From the NCBI GenBank assembly GCA_012518025.1, contig JAAYTP010000022.1, positions 1 to 38,080 of the forward strand: a stretch of 38,080 bases of DNA. Reading direction: 5' to 3'. The translations under genes were made by a program, and so were the position numbers. The DNA comes from Clostridiaceae bacterium. Lineage in GTDB: Bacteria; Bacillota; Clostridia; DSM-8532. The notes beneath the pieces were generated by a model. The model was not told the DNA's origin. It worked only from the letters and a program-made list of their open reading frames with translations, and ran no database searches. Positions 24,509 to 33,594 of the stretch are shown here, piece by piece; within the stretch, counting starts at the first letter, position 1; each line of letters begins with the position of its first letter.

Positions 24509-27500
24509 TCAGGGGAGAATTTCAATCATGGCGCTATCGTTAACAGTAAGGCTGGTTTTCACTATAGAACCCTGCGCCACTGTGCCTTCCGCCGTATATT
24601 CACCGGGACCGGCGACCCTTGCGTAGTAGACGAGGGGCTTGTAATTGTTGTATTTGTCCATCCTCTTACCAACCACAAAGGTTACCTTCTGCCCGTCGAT
24701 ATTTCTGTAGAACCACCCATAATCCCTTGTAATGCCATAGGACCAGGGGTTGGAGACCGGTTTCAGCCCGGAGGGTGCATAATCGCTAATCTCATAGGTG
24801 TTATCCATGGCCGCATCCTTTATGGTGTAATCAATCTGAACCTTCACAATGTCATTGGGCTTGAATGTGGTGGTTTCCTCACCGGTTATGGCGTTGTGGA
24901 ACTTCCTTGTTATTATCACATTACTATCATTTTCCCCGCTCTGGCTAAGGGGAGCCCTGTACATGGACAAAATGGAGGCATCGCCCTCAACCCGGGTTAC
25001 CTGGAAATTATCAGCCTTCACCGACGGGATCTGAATAAATTCAGATTGCCCCTTCTCAAGCTTCACCTGATAGCTTTTTCCGTCGTAGGTGTAATCAAAT
25101 TCCACGGTGTCTCCCGGAACCAATTGAAGCCTTTCTGACAGGTAGATGAGGCGCTCAACACCGGTATAAACATTTTTGGAATACCTGCTGTTTACATAGG
25201 CATACATCTTATCGGATTCCTCAGCACCCAATCCTGCAGTAAAGGCGGCAAGAAGGGCGGTTTGTTCAAGGGAAGCGTCGGTATCCCCATTCTTCACCCT
25301 TATTCGGATATATGGATCCATGATTTCAAGATGCGGCTTAATTCGAGTGCTATAGATTTCCCTGGCTATGGTAGTTTCTCCCATAAGCTGGTAAGCCATG
25401 CCCACAAGCATATAGTCGGTCAGCGATAGATTCTCTGTATTCCTGGCTGTTTCAAGCTCAGTAAGCACTGGTTCTCCCAGGGCTGCAAGACCGTAAAGCG
25501 CCGGTGCATTAATTGTTTCTTCGGTCAGAAGGGCGTTATAGAAATACATTTTAAGCGAGGTAGTATCGGTTACTTCACTGAGCCAGGGTGTAAGAAGAGC
25601 GGACATTCTGATGTCGCTTGTGGAATAGGGCAGAATACCATAGCCCCCATCCGGGTTCCTGTAGCTCAATGCATCGGGATCGATGGGATCGTAATAGAAT
25701 CCCTGATCGTCTACAAGGTCCTTCAAAAGCTTCTGTGCATGATATGCAGTGAGCTTCTGATCCAGCCTGTGACCATAGCCCCAGGCAAGACAGTGGAGTT
25801 CATTGATGAGCCTGCCACGTCCCTTATCCGTAATGATGAGAGAAGTCAGGCCGCTTTCGCCGGCATCTATCTTAACACCCGGCACCAGTTCCTTGTACGA
25901 TGTTGTCTCCATGGTGCGATAGGAGTCGTAAACCTGAATGGTTCTCCTGATGCCGTCAGCCAGTCCGCCTCTGCTTCTGGCGTATATCTCCAGACTGTAA
26001 GTGCCCTCCGACAGACTTGGAAGAGGAATGTTAACCCGTTCAAATGCTTTTGCCGAGGCTGTCTTCACATAATTATTCAGCTCTTTGCAGCGTATTTCAA
26101 AGTCAACAATCTCGCCTTCTTCTAGCTTCTCACCGTATGCAGTTACCCCAATATATGGCCTGTCTCCTGAAAGATAGGTAAGGCTCATGGCATCGTTTAT
26201 GAAGAAGGGCATGGATACCTTGGTTGAAGCAATTTCCGATCCTGCGTGCAAATCGGTGGATATGGCGGCAGCTGCAAGCCTGAAGGATGTGACGCTGTCG
26301 GGAAGGGTAAAGGTCAGGGTTCCCTTTCCGTTTTCGTCCAACTGAATGGTTTCAAAGCAGGCTGTATCCCTGAAATCCGAACGGACATCCACCCCCTCGG
26401 AAATAGACATTCCTCCATCGGCATCGGGTGCAGCCGAAGGAGCCGGTACAGGGGCTTCGTCCGCCTTTTCCGTACTAACTGCCATTTCATCTATCCCAGC
26501 CGCCCCGCCGAGAGACGTCCTGACAAGGTACATGGGGGTATTTCTGCGGCTGGTGCTGTATCGGATGATGCCGCTGCCCATCCATGAATAAAGCTGTTTC
26601 AGAGGATCGATATACTGTCCCGACAGTTGAAGAAGTGCTTCATCAATCAGAGAAACATTAACCATGGCAGCAACGGGCCTGCCGTCAGGATCGGTAGCCG
26701 TGATGGTCACTGTGCAGGCTTCACCGGGTTTATAACTATCCTTGTCGGTCTTCACATCGAGGGTAATCCTCTTTTCCTCGTAATCATAGGAAACCCAGCT
26801 GCTTGAGCGAATGTAGCCAACTCCTGTAAACATGATTCCTTCCACATAGTAATTGGGGGACAGGGCAGCATCAAAGGCCTTGCTGTATACAGGCTGATCT
26901 TTTACCTCGGCACCCAGGATACCGTTTCTGGCTTCGACAAACAGGGTTCTGAAACCAGTTACAGGCTCCTCATTGTTATAGAACATAAGGTTTACCTGTT
27001 CCCCTGAGCCATAGTAATCCTTGTCGGATTTTAGATAATAGTGATCGCCTGTTACAGGGTAATGGAGCCTTGAGCGGTCATAGAGGCTTATCTGGTATTT
27101 CAGTGCTCTTCCTTTTTGATCCTGTGATGCTATTTCAGCTGTGTAATAGCCTTCCAAGTCCTTGTCGACAGGGAATTCAAAACCTGCATGGCCATTGGCG
27201 TCGGTTATCAGCGTCTTTTTGGTGACCGAGGTTTTTCTCTCCCGGTATTCATAACGCTTGCGTACCACTTTATTGATGAAATCGTAATCTTCGCCCACTT
27301 CTATCTTATCCCAGGTGATGTGGTAAACCCGTACTTCTGCATTTATTCCAGAGACCACCTCGCCCAGATGATTATCATTGGATGAGTCCTCATCGTTCAA
27401 AGTATCTAGTTCCACCTGGTGGGCTTTTATGGAGACAGTACCGGTTCCGTCCTTGATTTCACCGCTGGAAACAAGTTCGGTATGGTTCGCATACACCCGG

Positions 27501-29509
27501 AAATTGTGATATTGGTAAATCTCTCCTATCTCGGGGAGTGTTGTGGAAGCGCTGATGCCAAAATAGTTGCTTCCTTGCATGCCGCTGTGGTATGCAGGAA
27601 TATATTCCACTGACAGAACACCGTTCTGATCGGTAATACCTTCACCGGATTTATTGTTCATATATCCGTTGATACTGTACCTTATGGGAACATTGGAAAC
27701 AGGTGTACCGTCAAAGAATGAGGCACTGATGGTGAAATTGATCTTCTCACCGGCAAATACCGCCTTTTTATCGGAGGTAATGGATAATTTGTATTGGGGT
27801 TTCACATAATTATCAACCTGGATATAGCTGGACGCAAGAATACTGTCATTGGATTTTACTACCAGATTGTAAGAGCCGGGGTCCAGCACAGGAAGCGGGA
27901 GTTCGCCGCTGAAAAAGCCATCCTTTACGTCCAGAGTGAGGGTTTCCAGAGGCTTGCCCATGACGAAGGGCAGAAAACCCCGTACAAAGCTGTCATACAT
28001 GGGACGGAAATATCCGCCTTCTGAGAGTTCAACTGTTACCCTGGAAGGCGAGGTGTTATCCACCCTGCTTTTCACAAAGCCCCAGAACTGGACCAGGTCG
28101 TCAGGCTTGTAGAGGGTGCGGTCTGTCTGAAGATAGCGCCAGTTAAGACTCATGCTGTCGCTGCCGTCATAATAGGGCATGTACAGATAGCCGGCATTCA
28201 GAAGGGACACCTTGCCGTCGGTGGTGGTGATCTTATAGAAATCCATATTGGCCGGATCCTTCTCTGCCGAGGTTCCTTCAAGCCTTGCAAGACCATTTGT
28301 GTCAGTTCTTGCGGATTTGCCTGTTGCCGGATCCTCAATGATGGCCGATGCTGAAGCCTGACCGGTAGCCAGGTTATTTACCCAGAAAAGACCCCCGGTA
28401 TTGTCTTCTATGAAGAATGCCGATGTGTCTGAGGATTGGATAAAGGCTTGAGTCGACAAGTCCTCACAGGTTAACTCTATGATATAGAAGCCATGGGGGA
28501 GGCTATCAGGCAGCATCATGTATTTGGAGCCCCATGTATCGGTTTCGAAGCTCTGGGTGAACTCCATTACCTTCTCCAGAGAAGAAACATCGGTCTTTAC
28601 TTTACTGTAGGAATACAATGCCCAGGAAGGCACCTTCTCTCTTTCCCTTACGGCTTTGATCAGGGCATCCTCGTTAGCAAAGCGATATACGGCCGCTTTC
28701 ACCGGTATATCCTTCTGCTCTCTTATGCCGGGATGGTAGAGGTAGAATGGTATGACGGGTGTTTCGCGGGTTGAATAATCGAACCAAATATCAGTAATCC
28801 CCAGGTTGCCGGGGCTGGGATCTGCTGTTTTTGAACTGTCATGGCTGGTTTCAAATGAGAAGGTATAGTCCTCCTTCAATGTTTGAGAACCATTGGCTGC
28901 CTTAAGTCCCTTTTTTACTGTAACCGAATAAATGGTTCCAGGCTCCAGCTTTTTCGGGACAAAGCTTCGGACATAACCGTGTTCCTCGAACCTGCCTTCC
29001 ACTTTAGGCGAAATCTCAAAGAACTTCTCAATATCCTCCACATCCTGATAGGTGAAATAGATCTCTATTCCAGTATCAATAGGAACATTGGACGACATGC
29101 TCTGCGGAAGGCAGCCGATAACGGCAAATTCCCTTGGGGTCTGAAAGGCAAAGCTTACGGTTGATCCATCGGGTGTCCTAAGATCAATCACATAAAGGCT
29201 GCTCTTTTCCAATGTCTCTGAAGGCTTGATCACATACCTTTCATCAGCCAGTTGAGTTATTTCCGGTGGCGTCTGTCCCCTTATGGAAAGGTTCTCCCTT
29301 AAGTAATCCAATGTAACAGGAACCTGTGATGTGAGATAAAACTCAGTATCCAGAGCAATGCCTGAAGCATCATATTTGGATGCTGTTATTAAAAAGCCAC
29401 TCTTATAGATGTCCGCACTGGCCTCTACTATTCCCAAGGGACTTGTAACCCAAAGAATCGAGACACTTAATGCCAGAATCAGAACAAAGGCCAAAAGCTT
29501 GTTCCGCAT
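24509..29509 (-). CDS. Secreted alpha-2-macroglobulin-like protein
   Basis: A 1666-residue protein with a classic signal peptide (about residues 1-32, LLAFVLILALSVSILWV) and no lipobox. The N-terminal part holds an Ig-like domain (about 110-215), then repeated macroglobulin-type beta-sandwich domains (for example QTDRTLYKPDDLVQFWGFVK and TDKDSYKPGEACTVTITATD). Near residue 1045, CFETIQLDENGKGTLTFTLP marks the A2M domain. Where bacterial A2Ms have a GCxEQ thioester followed by an alpha/alpha toroid, this protein has HCLAWGYGHRLDQ (about 1240), so the thioester is absent although helical repeats follow. In the family such proteins trap proteases or protect the envelope. AGGAGG precedes the ATG. 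The sigma-fusion gene lies upstream on the same strand. Confidence 0.88.
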   Translation of the reverse strand: MRNKLLAFVLILALSVSILWVTSPLGIVEASADIYKSGFLITASKYDASGIALDTEFYLTSQVPVTLDYLRENLSIRGQTPPEITQLADERYVIKPSETLEKSSLYVIDLRTPDGSTVSFAFQTPREFAVIGCLPQSMSSNVPIDTGIEIYFTYQDVEDIEKFFEISPKVEGRFEEHGYVRSFVPKKLEPGTIYSVTVKKGLKAANGSQTLKEDYTFSFETSHDSSKTADPSPGNLGITDIWFDYSTRETPVIPFYLYHPGIREQKDIPVKAAVYRFANEDALIKAVREREKVPSWALYSYSKVKTDVSSLEKVMEFTQSFETDTWGSKYMMLPDSLPHGFYIIELTCEDLSTQAFIQSSDTSAFFIEDNTGGLFWVNNLATGQASASAIIEDPATGKSARTDTNGLARLEGTSAEKDPANMDFYKITTTDGKVSLLNAGYLYMPYYDGSDSMSLNWRYLQTDRTLYKPDDLVQFWGFVKSRVDNTSPSRVTVELSEGGYFRPMYDSFVRGFLPFVMGKPLETLTLDVKDGFFSGELPLPVLDPGSYNLVVKSNDSILASSYIQVDNYVKPQYKLSITSDKKAVFAGEKINFTISASFFDGTPVSNVPIRYSINGYMNNKSGEGITDQNGVLSVEYIPAYHSGMQGSNYFGISASTTLPEIGEIYQYHNFRVYANHTELVSSGEIKDGTGTVSIKAHQVELDTLNDEDSSNDNHLGEVVSGINAEVRVYHITWDKIEVGEDYDFINKVVRKRYEYRERKTSVTKKTLITDANGHAGFEFPVDKDLEGYYTAEIASQDQKGRALKYQISLYDRSRLHYPVTGDHYYLKSDKDYYGSGEQVNLMFYNNEEPVTGFRTLFVEARNGILGAEVKDQPVYSKAFDAALSPNYYVEGIMFTGVGYIRSSSWVSYDYEEKRITLDVKTDKDSYKPGEACTVTITATDPDGRPVAAMVNVSLIDEALLQLSGQYIDPLKQLYSWMGSGIIRYSTSRRNTPMYLVRTSLGGAAGIDEMAVSTEKADEAPVPAPSAAPDADGGMSISEGVDVRSDFRDTACFETIQLDENGKGTLTFTLPDSVTSFRLAAAAISTDLHAGSEIASTKVSMPFFINDAMSLTYLSGDRPYIGVTAYGEKLEEGEIVDFEIRCKELNNYVKTASAKAFERVNIPLPSLSEGTYSLEIYARSRGGLADGIRRTIQVYDSYRTMETTSYKELVPGVKIDAGESGLTSLIITDKGRGRLINELHCLAWGYGHRLDQKLTAYHAQKLLKDLVDDQGFYYDPIDPDALSYRNPDGGYGILPYSTSDIRMSALLTPWLSEVTDTTSLKMYFYNALLTEETINAPALYGLAALGEPVLTELETARNTENLSLTDYMLVGMAYQLMGETTIAREIYSTRIKPHLEIMDPYIRIRVKNGDTDASLEQTALLAAFTAGLGAEESDKMYAYVNSRYSKNVYTGVERLIYLSERLQLVPGDTVEFDYTYDGKSYQVKLEKGQSEFIQIPSVKADNFQVTRVEGDASILSMYRAPLSQSGENDSNVIITRKFHNAITGEETTTFKPNDIVKVQIDYTIKDAAMDNTYEISDYAPSGLKPVSNPWSYGITRDYGWFYRNIDGQKVTFVVGKRMDKYNNYKPLVYYARVAGPGEYTAEGTVAQGSIVKTSLTVNDSAMIEILP

Positions 29510-29557
29510 AACACTCTACCTCCTAAGAATCTATTAAAGCACACCTCATATTAATTA

Positions 29558-29582
29558 GACGGCATATGGCACCATTTGGTTT
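29558..29582 (-). promoter_or_regulatory. Possible ECF-type promoter of the macroglobulin gene
   Basis: On the minus strand AAAC (29582-29579), 17-base spacer and CGTC (29561-29558), the skeleton of many ECF promoters. A second weak candidate, GGCAAC-N16-CGCT, lies further upstream. No SigA promoter was convincing. Confidence 0.25.
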
Positions 29583-29675
29583 GTTTTTTATGTAATTATG
29601 AGCAAAGCGCTGCAATCTACTAAAAGTTGCCATAGCATACCCGAGGGGGAATTGTGTGATGGGATCTCTCACTTA

Positions 29676-29712
29676 TATAATAAAAGGACGATCCCCTGGT
29701 AAGGAATCGTCC
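29676..29712 (-). terminator. Terminator of the sigma-fusion gene
   Basis: On the minus strand GGACGAT ... ATCGTCC with extra inner pairs, followed by TTTTATTATAT, just after the stop codon at 29723. Confidence 0.8.
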
Positions 29713-29722
29713 CGGTATTCTT

Positions 29723-32700
29723 CTAATCAGCCATGTTTAAGCCATCGAAGACATCCCATGCAGCAAGCCCGGTACCCCCGATGTACAGGTAGTCATGAAC
29801 CTCCAGCCAGCCGTTGCGGCCATCGTCTGTCTGGAACAGACACCATCTCTGGTTGTCGCTGCCTACAAAGCGGACACTTTCATTAAGGTTCAGCACAAAG
29901 GAGACTTCATTGCTGCCGGGGGATATAACAAAAGGCAGGGACTCAATTCTCAGCTTCAGGGTGCTTGCATTCCTATACCCGATTTTTTCATAAAATGCGC
30001 TGGGCGTCCCAACCAGCTTATGCTGTGAGTTGAGACGGTATTCCTTGATAAAGAACCACGTTTCAAGGACGCTTCCACGGGTTCGGGAACGTATGATGCC
30101 GTCACCCTTTACGGCATCCGTATTCCCGCATAGACCCTCCACCTTGCCCATATTGATCAGTTTTTGACCGTCATAGTAGTAGAAGGTGCTCATGAAGTTA
30201 CTGCCGGAGCCATGTTCCTCAACAACTATTTCATAATAAGGATCCGACAGGTTGACATCAACAATCTTATACCCAGTCTGTACACCGGATCCGTGGCCAT
30301 CCACCTTGCTCTGGTTTACGGTCAGTGTGTATCTTTTCCCGTCGGTGGTGAAACTGATTCTATCTGCAATACCGTCGCCATTGAGATCAAGATCCATCGA
30401 TTCCACCGGGGCTGGCATGGCGCTACCACCTGGAAGATATATATCCTGCTCCCTCACCCAACCAGCCATATCTGCTGTAAGTTTGACGTATACGAATCCG
30501 TTCTCGGCCTGCCCCGTCAGGTTCACAAAGGCATCAGTTCCGATGTCGGCCATATGCCTGGTGAAATCCGATACGGTCTCGGAACCCGGATCGGGCTTGC
30601 TGTAAACAATGCTCCTGCTCTTTAAATAAGCCTGATTGAAATAGACACCGTTAAAATCACGGGTAAAGCTGTCATTGCTGATCCAGCCCGTTATTCCAAA
30701 CTTGGTATCGGTGGTGTCGGCAATCACATAGCTCTTCTGCTCTCCCTTAACTATTATCCGGATCAGATTGCCCTTATTCAGGGATGTCTTTGCCAGCATG
30801 ACCTTGTCGGCAGTTATGATTCCGGCGGGCAGGCTGTTACGGTCATAGAAGTGTATGTTTTCGGCACGGATCCAGAATTGGTTTCGTGTATCGTAATAGT
30901 TCAGCATACCCGATACCTTCTGAGCCAAGCACCAGCCGTTAACCACCCTGTTGTTATAGATGATGACCTCGTTTTCCTTGATTTCACCAATGTCAGCATA
31001 GCTATCACCAGGGCCGCTCTTTACCTTGCAGGTTTTTGCAACAAAGGATTCCACCCGGCTTCCCGTGGCCTTATCTGTCTCATATACCTTATCTTTATCC
31101 TGTGGAGCGCTTTGAACGGGGGGGATGCTGCCTGAAGAACCGGGCGCATCAGCGTTTAAAACAGGCTCTTTATCTACAGAACGATAGATCTCAGTCACCT
31201 CGCCAGTCAGAACATTTATGTTATAGATGGACAGTTCTCCTGCCTGGGGTTCCTTTTCATTAACCATGCGAACATAGGCAATTTTTTCTTCATTGACCCA
31301 GTTTGTATGGCGGGGAGATAATGTGCTGTATCCCGGTATGTGGGGTGTGGTAACGCTGCTTTCTGAAACGATCAGGAATGAACCTTCATTATCGATCATC
31401 ACCCGGGCACCCGTTGGTGTGGAGCGGCACCAGGGCAGTTGATCCGATTTCATTTCCCTGCTGGAGTGGAAAACACTGAGCTTTCCAGTCCGCATATTCA
31501 GGGTTCCGGAATTCCCGTTCCTCATTCTGAAAACAAGATGATTGCCCTCAAGCCGGTAATCGGTGATATATGTGTCCTGCATACCAGGATTTCCGGCTTC
31601 CTGGTCTGGAGTGATGGGGGTATCCTGATCATTTCCCATGACATGCTTCATGATCACGCCGTTTAAGATATACCAGACCGTACCTGAATCAGGGTTGATA
31701 TAAAAGGGCTCGTGCTGGATGATTTCGGTTTTCCATGCGGAGTCACCCGCAAAGGCTGTCATAGCTATATCCCCTGAAAAGACACCTACACCGCCGTTAT
31801 TGGAGACATAGAGGTTTCTGACAGGAACATCTGCTTCCAACTCCTCAAATAACAGGTTGTGCATATCAAGCAGATAGATGGAACCAGCGCTGTTTCTGGT
31901 GGCATATGCTAAATAATTGCCGCTGGGGGACCAGGCATGAACCACCTGTTCCATGCTCAGAGGGGATAGCTGATAATACCCACCATCCGTTGTATTGAAA
32001 AGATATACACCATGGCCGGCGGATTCATCCCCATAAGTTACATGACTTCCGGCAATCATGAACTCTCCCGTCGGGGAAAAGCTAAATTCGGCTTCAAAAG
32101 AATCATGGGGGTTTTTAAGACCAAAGCTGCTCAGGTCAATCAACTGGTGTAACTCACCGCCCCCGTAGCGGGCTATGATATAGCTGTTCCGGATTATAAC
32201 CTGAGTTTCATTGGCATGAAGTACTTGCCAGGAAGAATCACCCAACTCATTGAGTTTTTCAACCAGATCATCACCCGACAAAAGGCCTGATACGTCTGTG
32301 CATGTAAAGGCAATACCAGTGCTTTCAGTAGGCAGGTCTACGTTGGCCGGCTCTTCTTCCTTGTCGAAGATGGTCATTATCGAACCCCAAAAGGGTTTTG
32401 AAACGTCATGGACACACAACAGGCAGATGAGAAGTATCCCCAGAGTTGCGGGAACCACAAAGAGCCATATCTTCCGTAGAAAGTTGGGGCTGGCGGCGAG
32501 TCTCCAAAAGCCGGGTCTGCGGTCGGATTCATTCCCGATCAGCCTCATGATCGAATCCACAGGCACAGTCCCGCAGTAAACCTCTCCCTTTATTCTTCTT
32601 ATGAGCTGGCCAAAAGTCACAGGGTGCCGGTTTTCTGTAGCCAGAACCTGTTCCATCAGGAATTCCCGCGCCCGAACCATTCTCATCCTGACAGAACTAA

Positions 32701-33148
32701 CTGAAAGACCAAATATCCGACCAACTTCCCCGAGTGATAGTCCGTTGTGGTAGTGCAGGATGAACATGGAGCGAACCTCGTCGTGGAGGGGGTCAAGAAA
32801 GGCATTTAAAGATTCGTCTTCCTCCGGCTCTTCTTCATGCCTGAGAAGGAAGTCGGGGATATCGGGGTGGGATACCAAAGGCTGAGGATGTATGCGCTTA
32901 TAACTTCTGACCATGCTGGCAGCCATCTTGTAGAACCAGGTGGAAAATGACCACCGGTCATTGTACCGGTACAGGCTGCGAAAAGTGTTAAGGAAAATCT
33001 CCTGTGCAAGATCCCGGGTTTGGGAAGCAGGGATTCCCATTTTTATTAAGAACCCGTATAGTCCGGGATAATATGATACTATCAGCTCTTCAAAGGCCTG
33101 GGTCTCACCCTCAAGCACTTTTTCCACAAGCAGCCTGTCACTGTTCAT
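29723..33148 (-). CDS. ECF sigma factor fused to a transmembrane helix and extracytoplasmic propeller/SH3 region
   Basis: A 1141-residue single reading frame. Residues 1-170 are a complete ECF sigma factor: region 2 with DLAQEIFLNTFRSLYRY and FSTWFYKMAASMV, region 4 with LSLGEVGRIFGLSVSSVRMR. After a cytoplasmic linker comes a strong membrane helix at about 226-247 (IWLFVVPATLGILLICLLCV). The outside part starts with a TolB/WD40-like beta-propeller region (about 325-650, AWSPSGNYLAYATRNSAGSI), then two SH3-like segments (about 694-760 and 836-910), a calcium-loop-like DLNGDGIAD near 916, and a third SH3-like segment at the C-terminus. I start at ATG 33148, because AAGGAG lies nine bases upstream; the track adds 36 residues without support. 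No anti-sigma gene is adjacent. Sensing across the membrane is inference. Confidence 0.85.
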   Translation of the reverse strand: MNSDRLLVEKVLEGETQAFEELIVSYYPGLYGFLIKMGIPASQTRDLAQEIFLNTFRSLYRYNDRWSFSTWFYKMAASMVRSYKRIHPQPLVSHPDIPDFLLRHEEEPEEDESLNAFLDPLHDEVRSMFILHYHNGLSLGEVGRIFGLSVSSVRMRMVRAREFLMEQVLATENRHPVTFGQLIRRIKGEVYCGTVPVDSIMRLIGNESDRRPGFWRLAASPNFLRKIWLFVVPATLGILLICLLCVHDVSKPFWGSIMTIFDKEEEPANVDLPTESTGIAFTCTDVSGLLSGDDLVEKLNELGDSSWQVLHANETQVIIRNSYIIARYGGGELHQLIDLSSFGLKNPHDSFEAEFSFSPTGEFMIAGSHVTYGDESAGHGVYLFNTTDGGYYQLSPLSMEQVVHAWSPSGNYLAYATRNSAGSIYLLDMHNLLFEELEADVPVRNLYVSNNGGVGVFSGDIAMTAFAGDSAWKTEIIQHEPFYINPDSGTVWYILNGVIMKHVMGNDQDTPITPDQEAGNPGMQDTYITDYRLEGNHLVFRMRNGNSGTLNMRTGKLSVFHSSREMKSDQLPWCRSTPTGARVMIDNEGSFLIVSESSVTTPHIPGYSTLSPRHTNWVNEEKIAYVRMVNEKEPQAGELSIYNINVLTGEVTEIYRSVDKEPVLNADAPGSSGSIPPVQSAPQDKDKVYETDKATGSRVESFVAKTCKVKSGPGDSYADIGEIKENEVIIYNNRVVNGWCLAQKVSGMLNYYDTRNQFWIRAENIHFYDRNSLPAGIITADKVMLAKTSLNKGNLIRIIVKGEQKSYVIADTTDTKFGITGWISNDSFTRDFNGVYFNQAYLKSRSIVYSKPDPGSETVSDFTRHMADIGTDAFVNLTGQAENGFVYVKLTADMAGWVREQDIYLPGGSAMPAPVESMDLDLNGDGIADRISFTTDGKRYTLTVNQSKVDGHGSGVQTGYKIVDVNLSDPYYEIVVEEHGSGSNFMSTFYYYDGQKLINMGKVEGLCGNTDAVKGDGIIRSRTRGSVLETWFFIKEYRLNSQHKLVGTPSAFYEKIGYRNASTLKLRIESLPFVISPGSNEVSFVLNLNESVRFVGSDNQRWCLFQTDDGRNGWLEVHDYLYIGGTGLAAWDVFDGLNMAD

Positions 33149-33198
33149 TCTATCATACTCCTTATTCATGTTGGTGGTTGCAGCTCCTGCTAAACTGA

Positions 33199-33227
33199 AA
33201 GCAATACCGTATGTTGGAGTATTGCTT
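33199..33227. repeat. Inverted repeat AAGCAATAC-N11-GTATTGCTT
   Basis: Perfect nine-base arms at 33199-33207 and 33219-33227, in the presumed leader of the sigma-fusion gene. It could be an operator or an RNA hairpin; there is no T-run, so it is not a terminator. Confidence 0.45.
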
Positions 33228-33321
33228 CCCATGGGAGTGTTCAGGCCCTTAGACAATGATGCAAAACAAAGAAATGCTTGGCAGACCTCAACATACCGTC
33301 CAAATTTATTGCCACAACTCC

Positions 33322-33351
33322 ATTATAATATTCAACAGGAACCTCAGACAA
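33322..33351 (-). promoter_or_regulatory. SigA-type promoter of the sigma-fusion gene
   Basis: On the minus strand TTGTCT (33351-33346), 18-base spacer and perfect TATAAT (33327-33322). The leader would be about 165 bases. No ECF-type CGTC box was found, so autoregulation is not evident. Confidence 0.5.
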
Positions 33352-33491
33352 GGCGTATAATAGATTCACGGAACATTATGCGCAAGGAGTCTGCTCTGGT
33401 AAAAAAAGATATTGCGGCAGAAGACCCTGGCTGATTGCCTTATTCCCATGGCCAGCCCTTTTCGGGTCGATCCCGGGGATAGGTTCATACC

Positions 33492-33520
33492 TTGCGTTTT
33501 TCCCTAAGATACTGTATTAT
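33492..33520 (+). promoter_or_regulatory. SigA-type promoter for the radical SAM operon
   Basis: TTGCGT (33492-33497), 17-base spacer and TATTAT (33515-33520), about 70 bases before the radical SAM start. Confidence 0.6.
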
Positions 33521-33567
33521 AAAAGTGTTCTGTAAAAACATTAATGGAAATTTCTTGGAGGAAAGGG

Positions 33568-33594
33568 ATGCATGAAGGCATCCTTTATAAATGA
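33568..33594 (+). CDS. Eight-codon upstream ORF coupled to the radical SAM gene
   Basis: ATG at 33568 encodes MHEGILYK and stops at TGA 33592-33594, overlapping the radical SAM ATG at 33591 (ATGA). GGAGGAAAGGG lies six bases before this ORF and is the only strong ribosome binding site in the area, 29 bases from the main start. It fits a translational-coupling leader. A second ATG at 33572 opens a 12-codon ORF in another frame. Confidence 0.5.
   Translation: MHEGILYK

Larger units (their letters stand above)
33149..33590. other. Divergent intergenic region between the sigma-fusion and radical SAM genes
   Basis: About 440 bases carrying a minus-strand promoter candidate, a plus-strand promoter candidate, an inverted repeat in the minus-strand leader and a short upstream ORF at its right end. 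No other gene was recognised. Confidence 0.6.
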
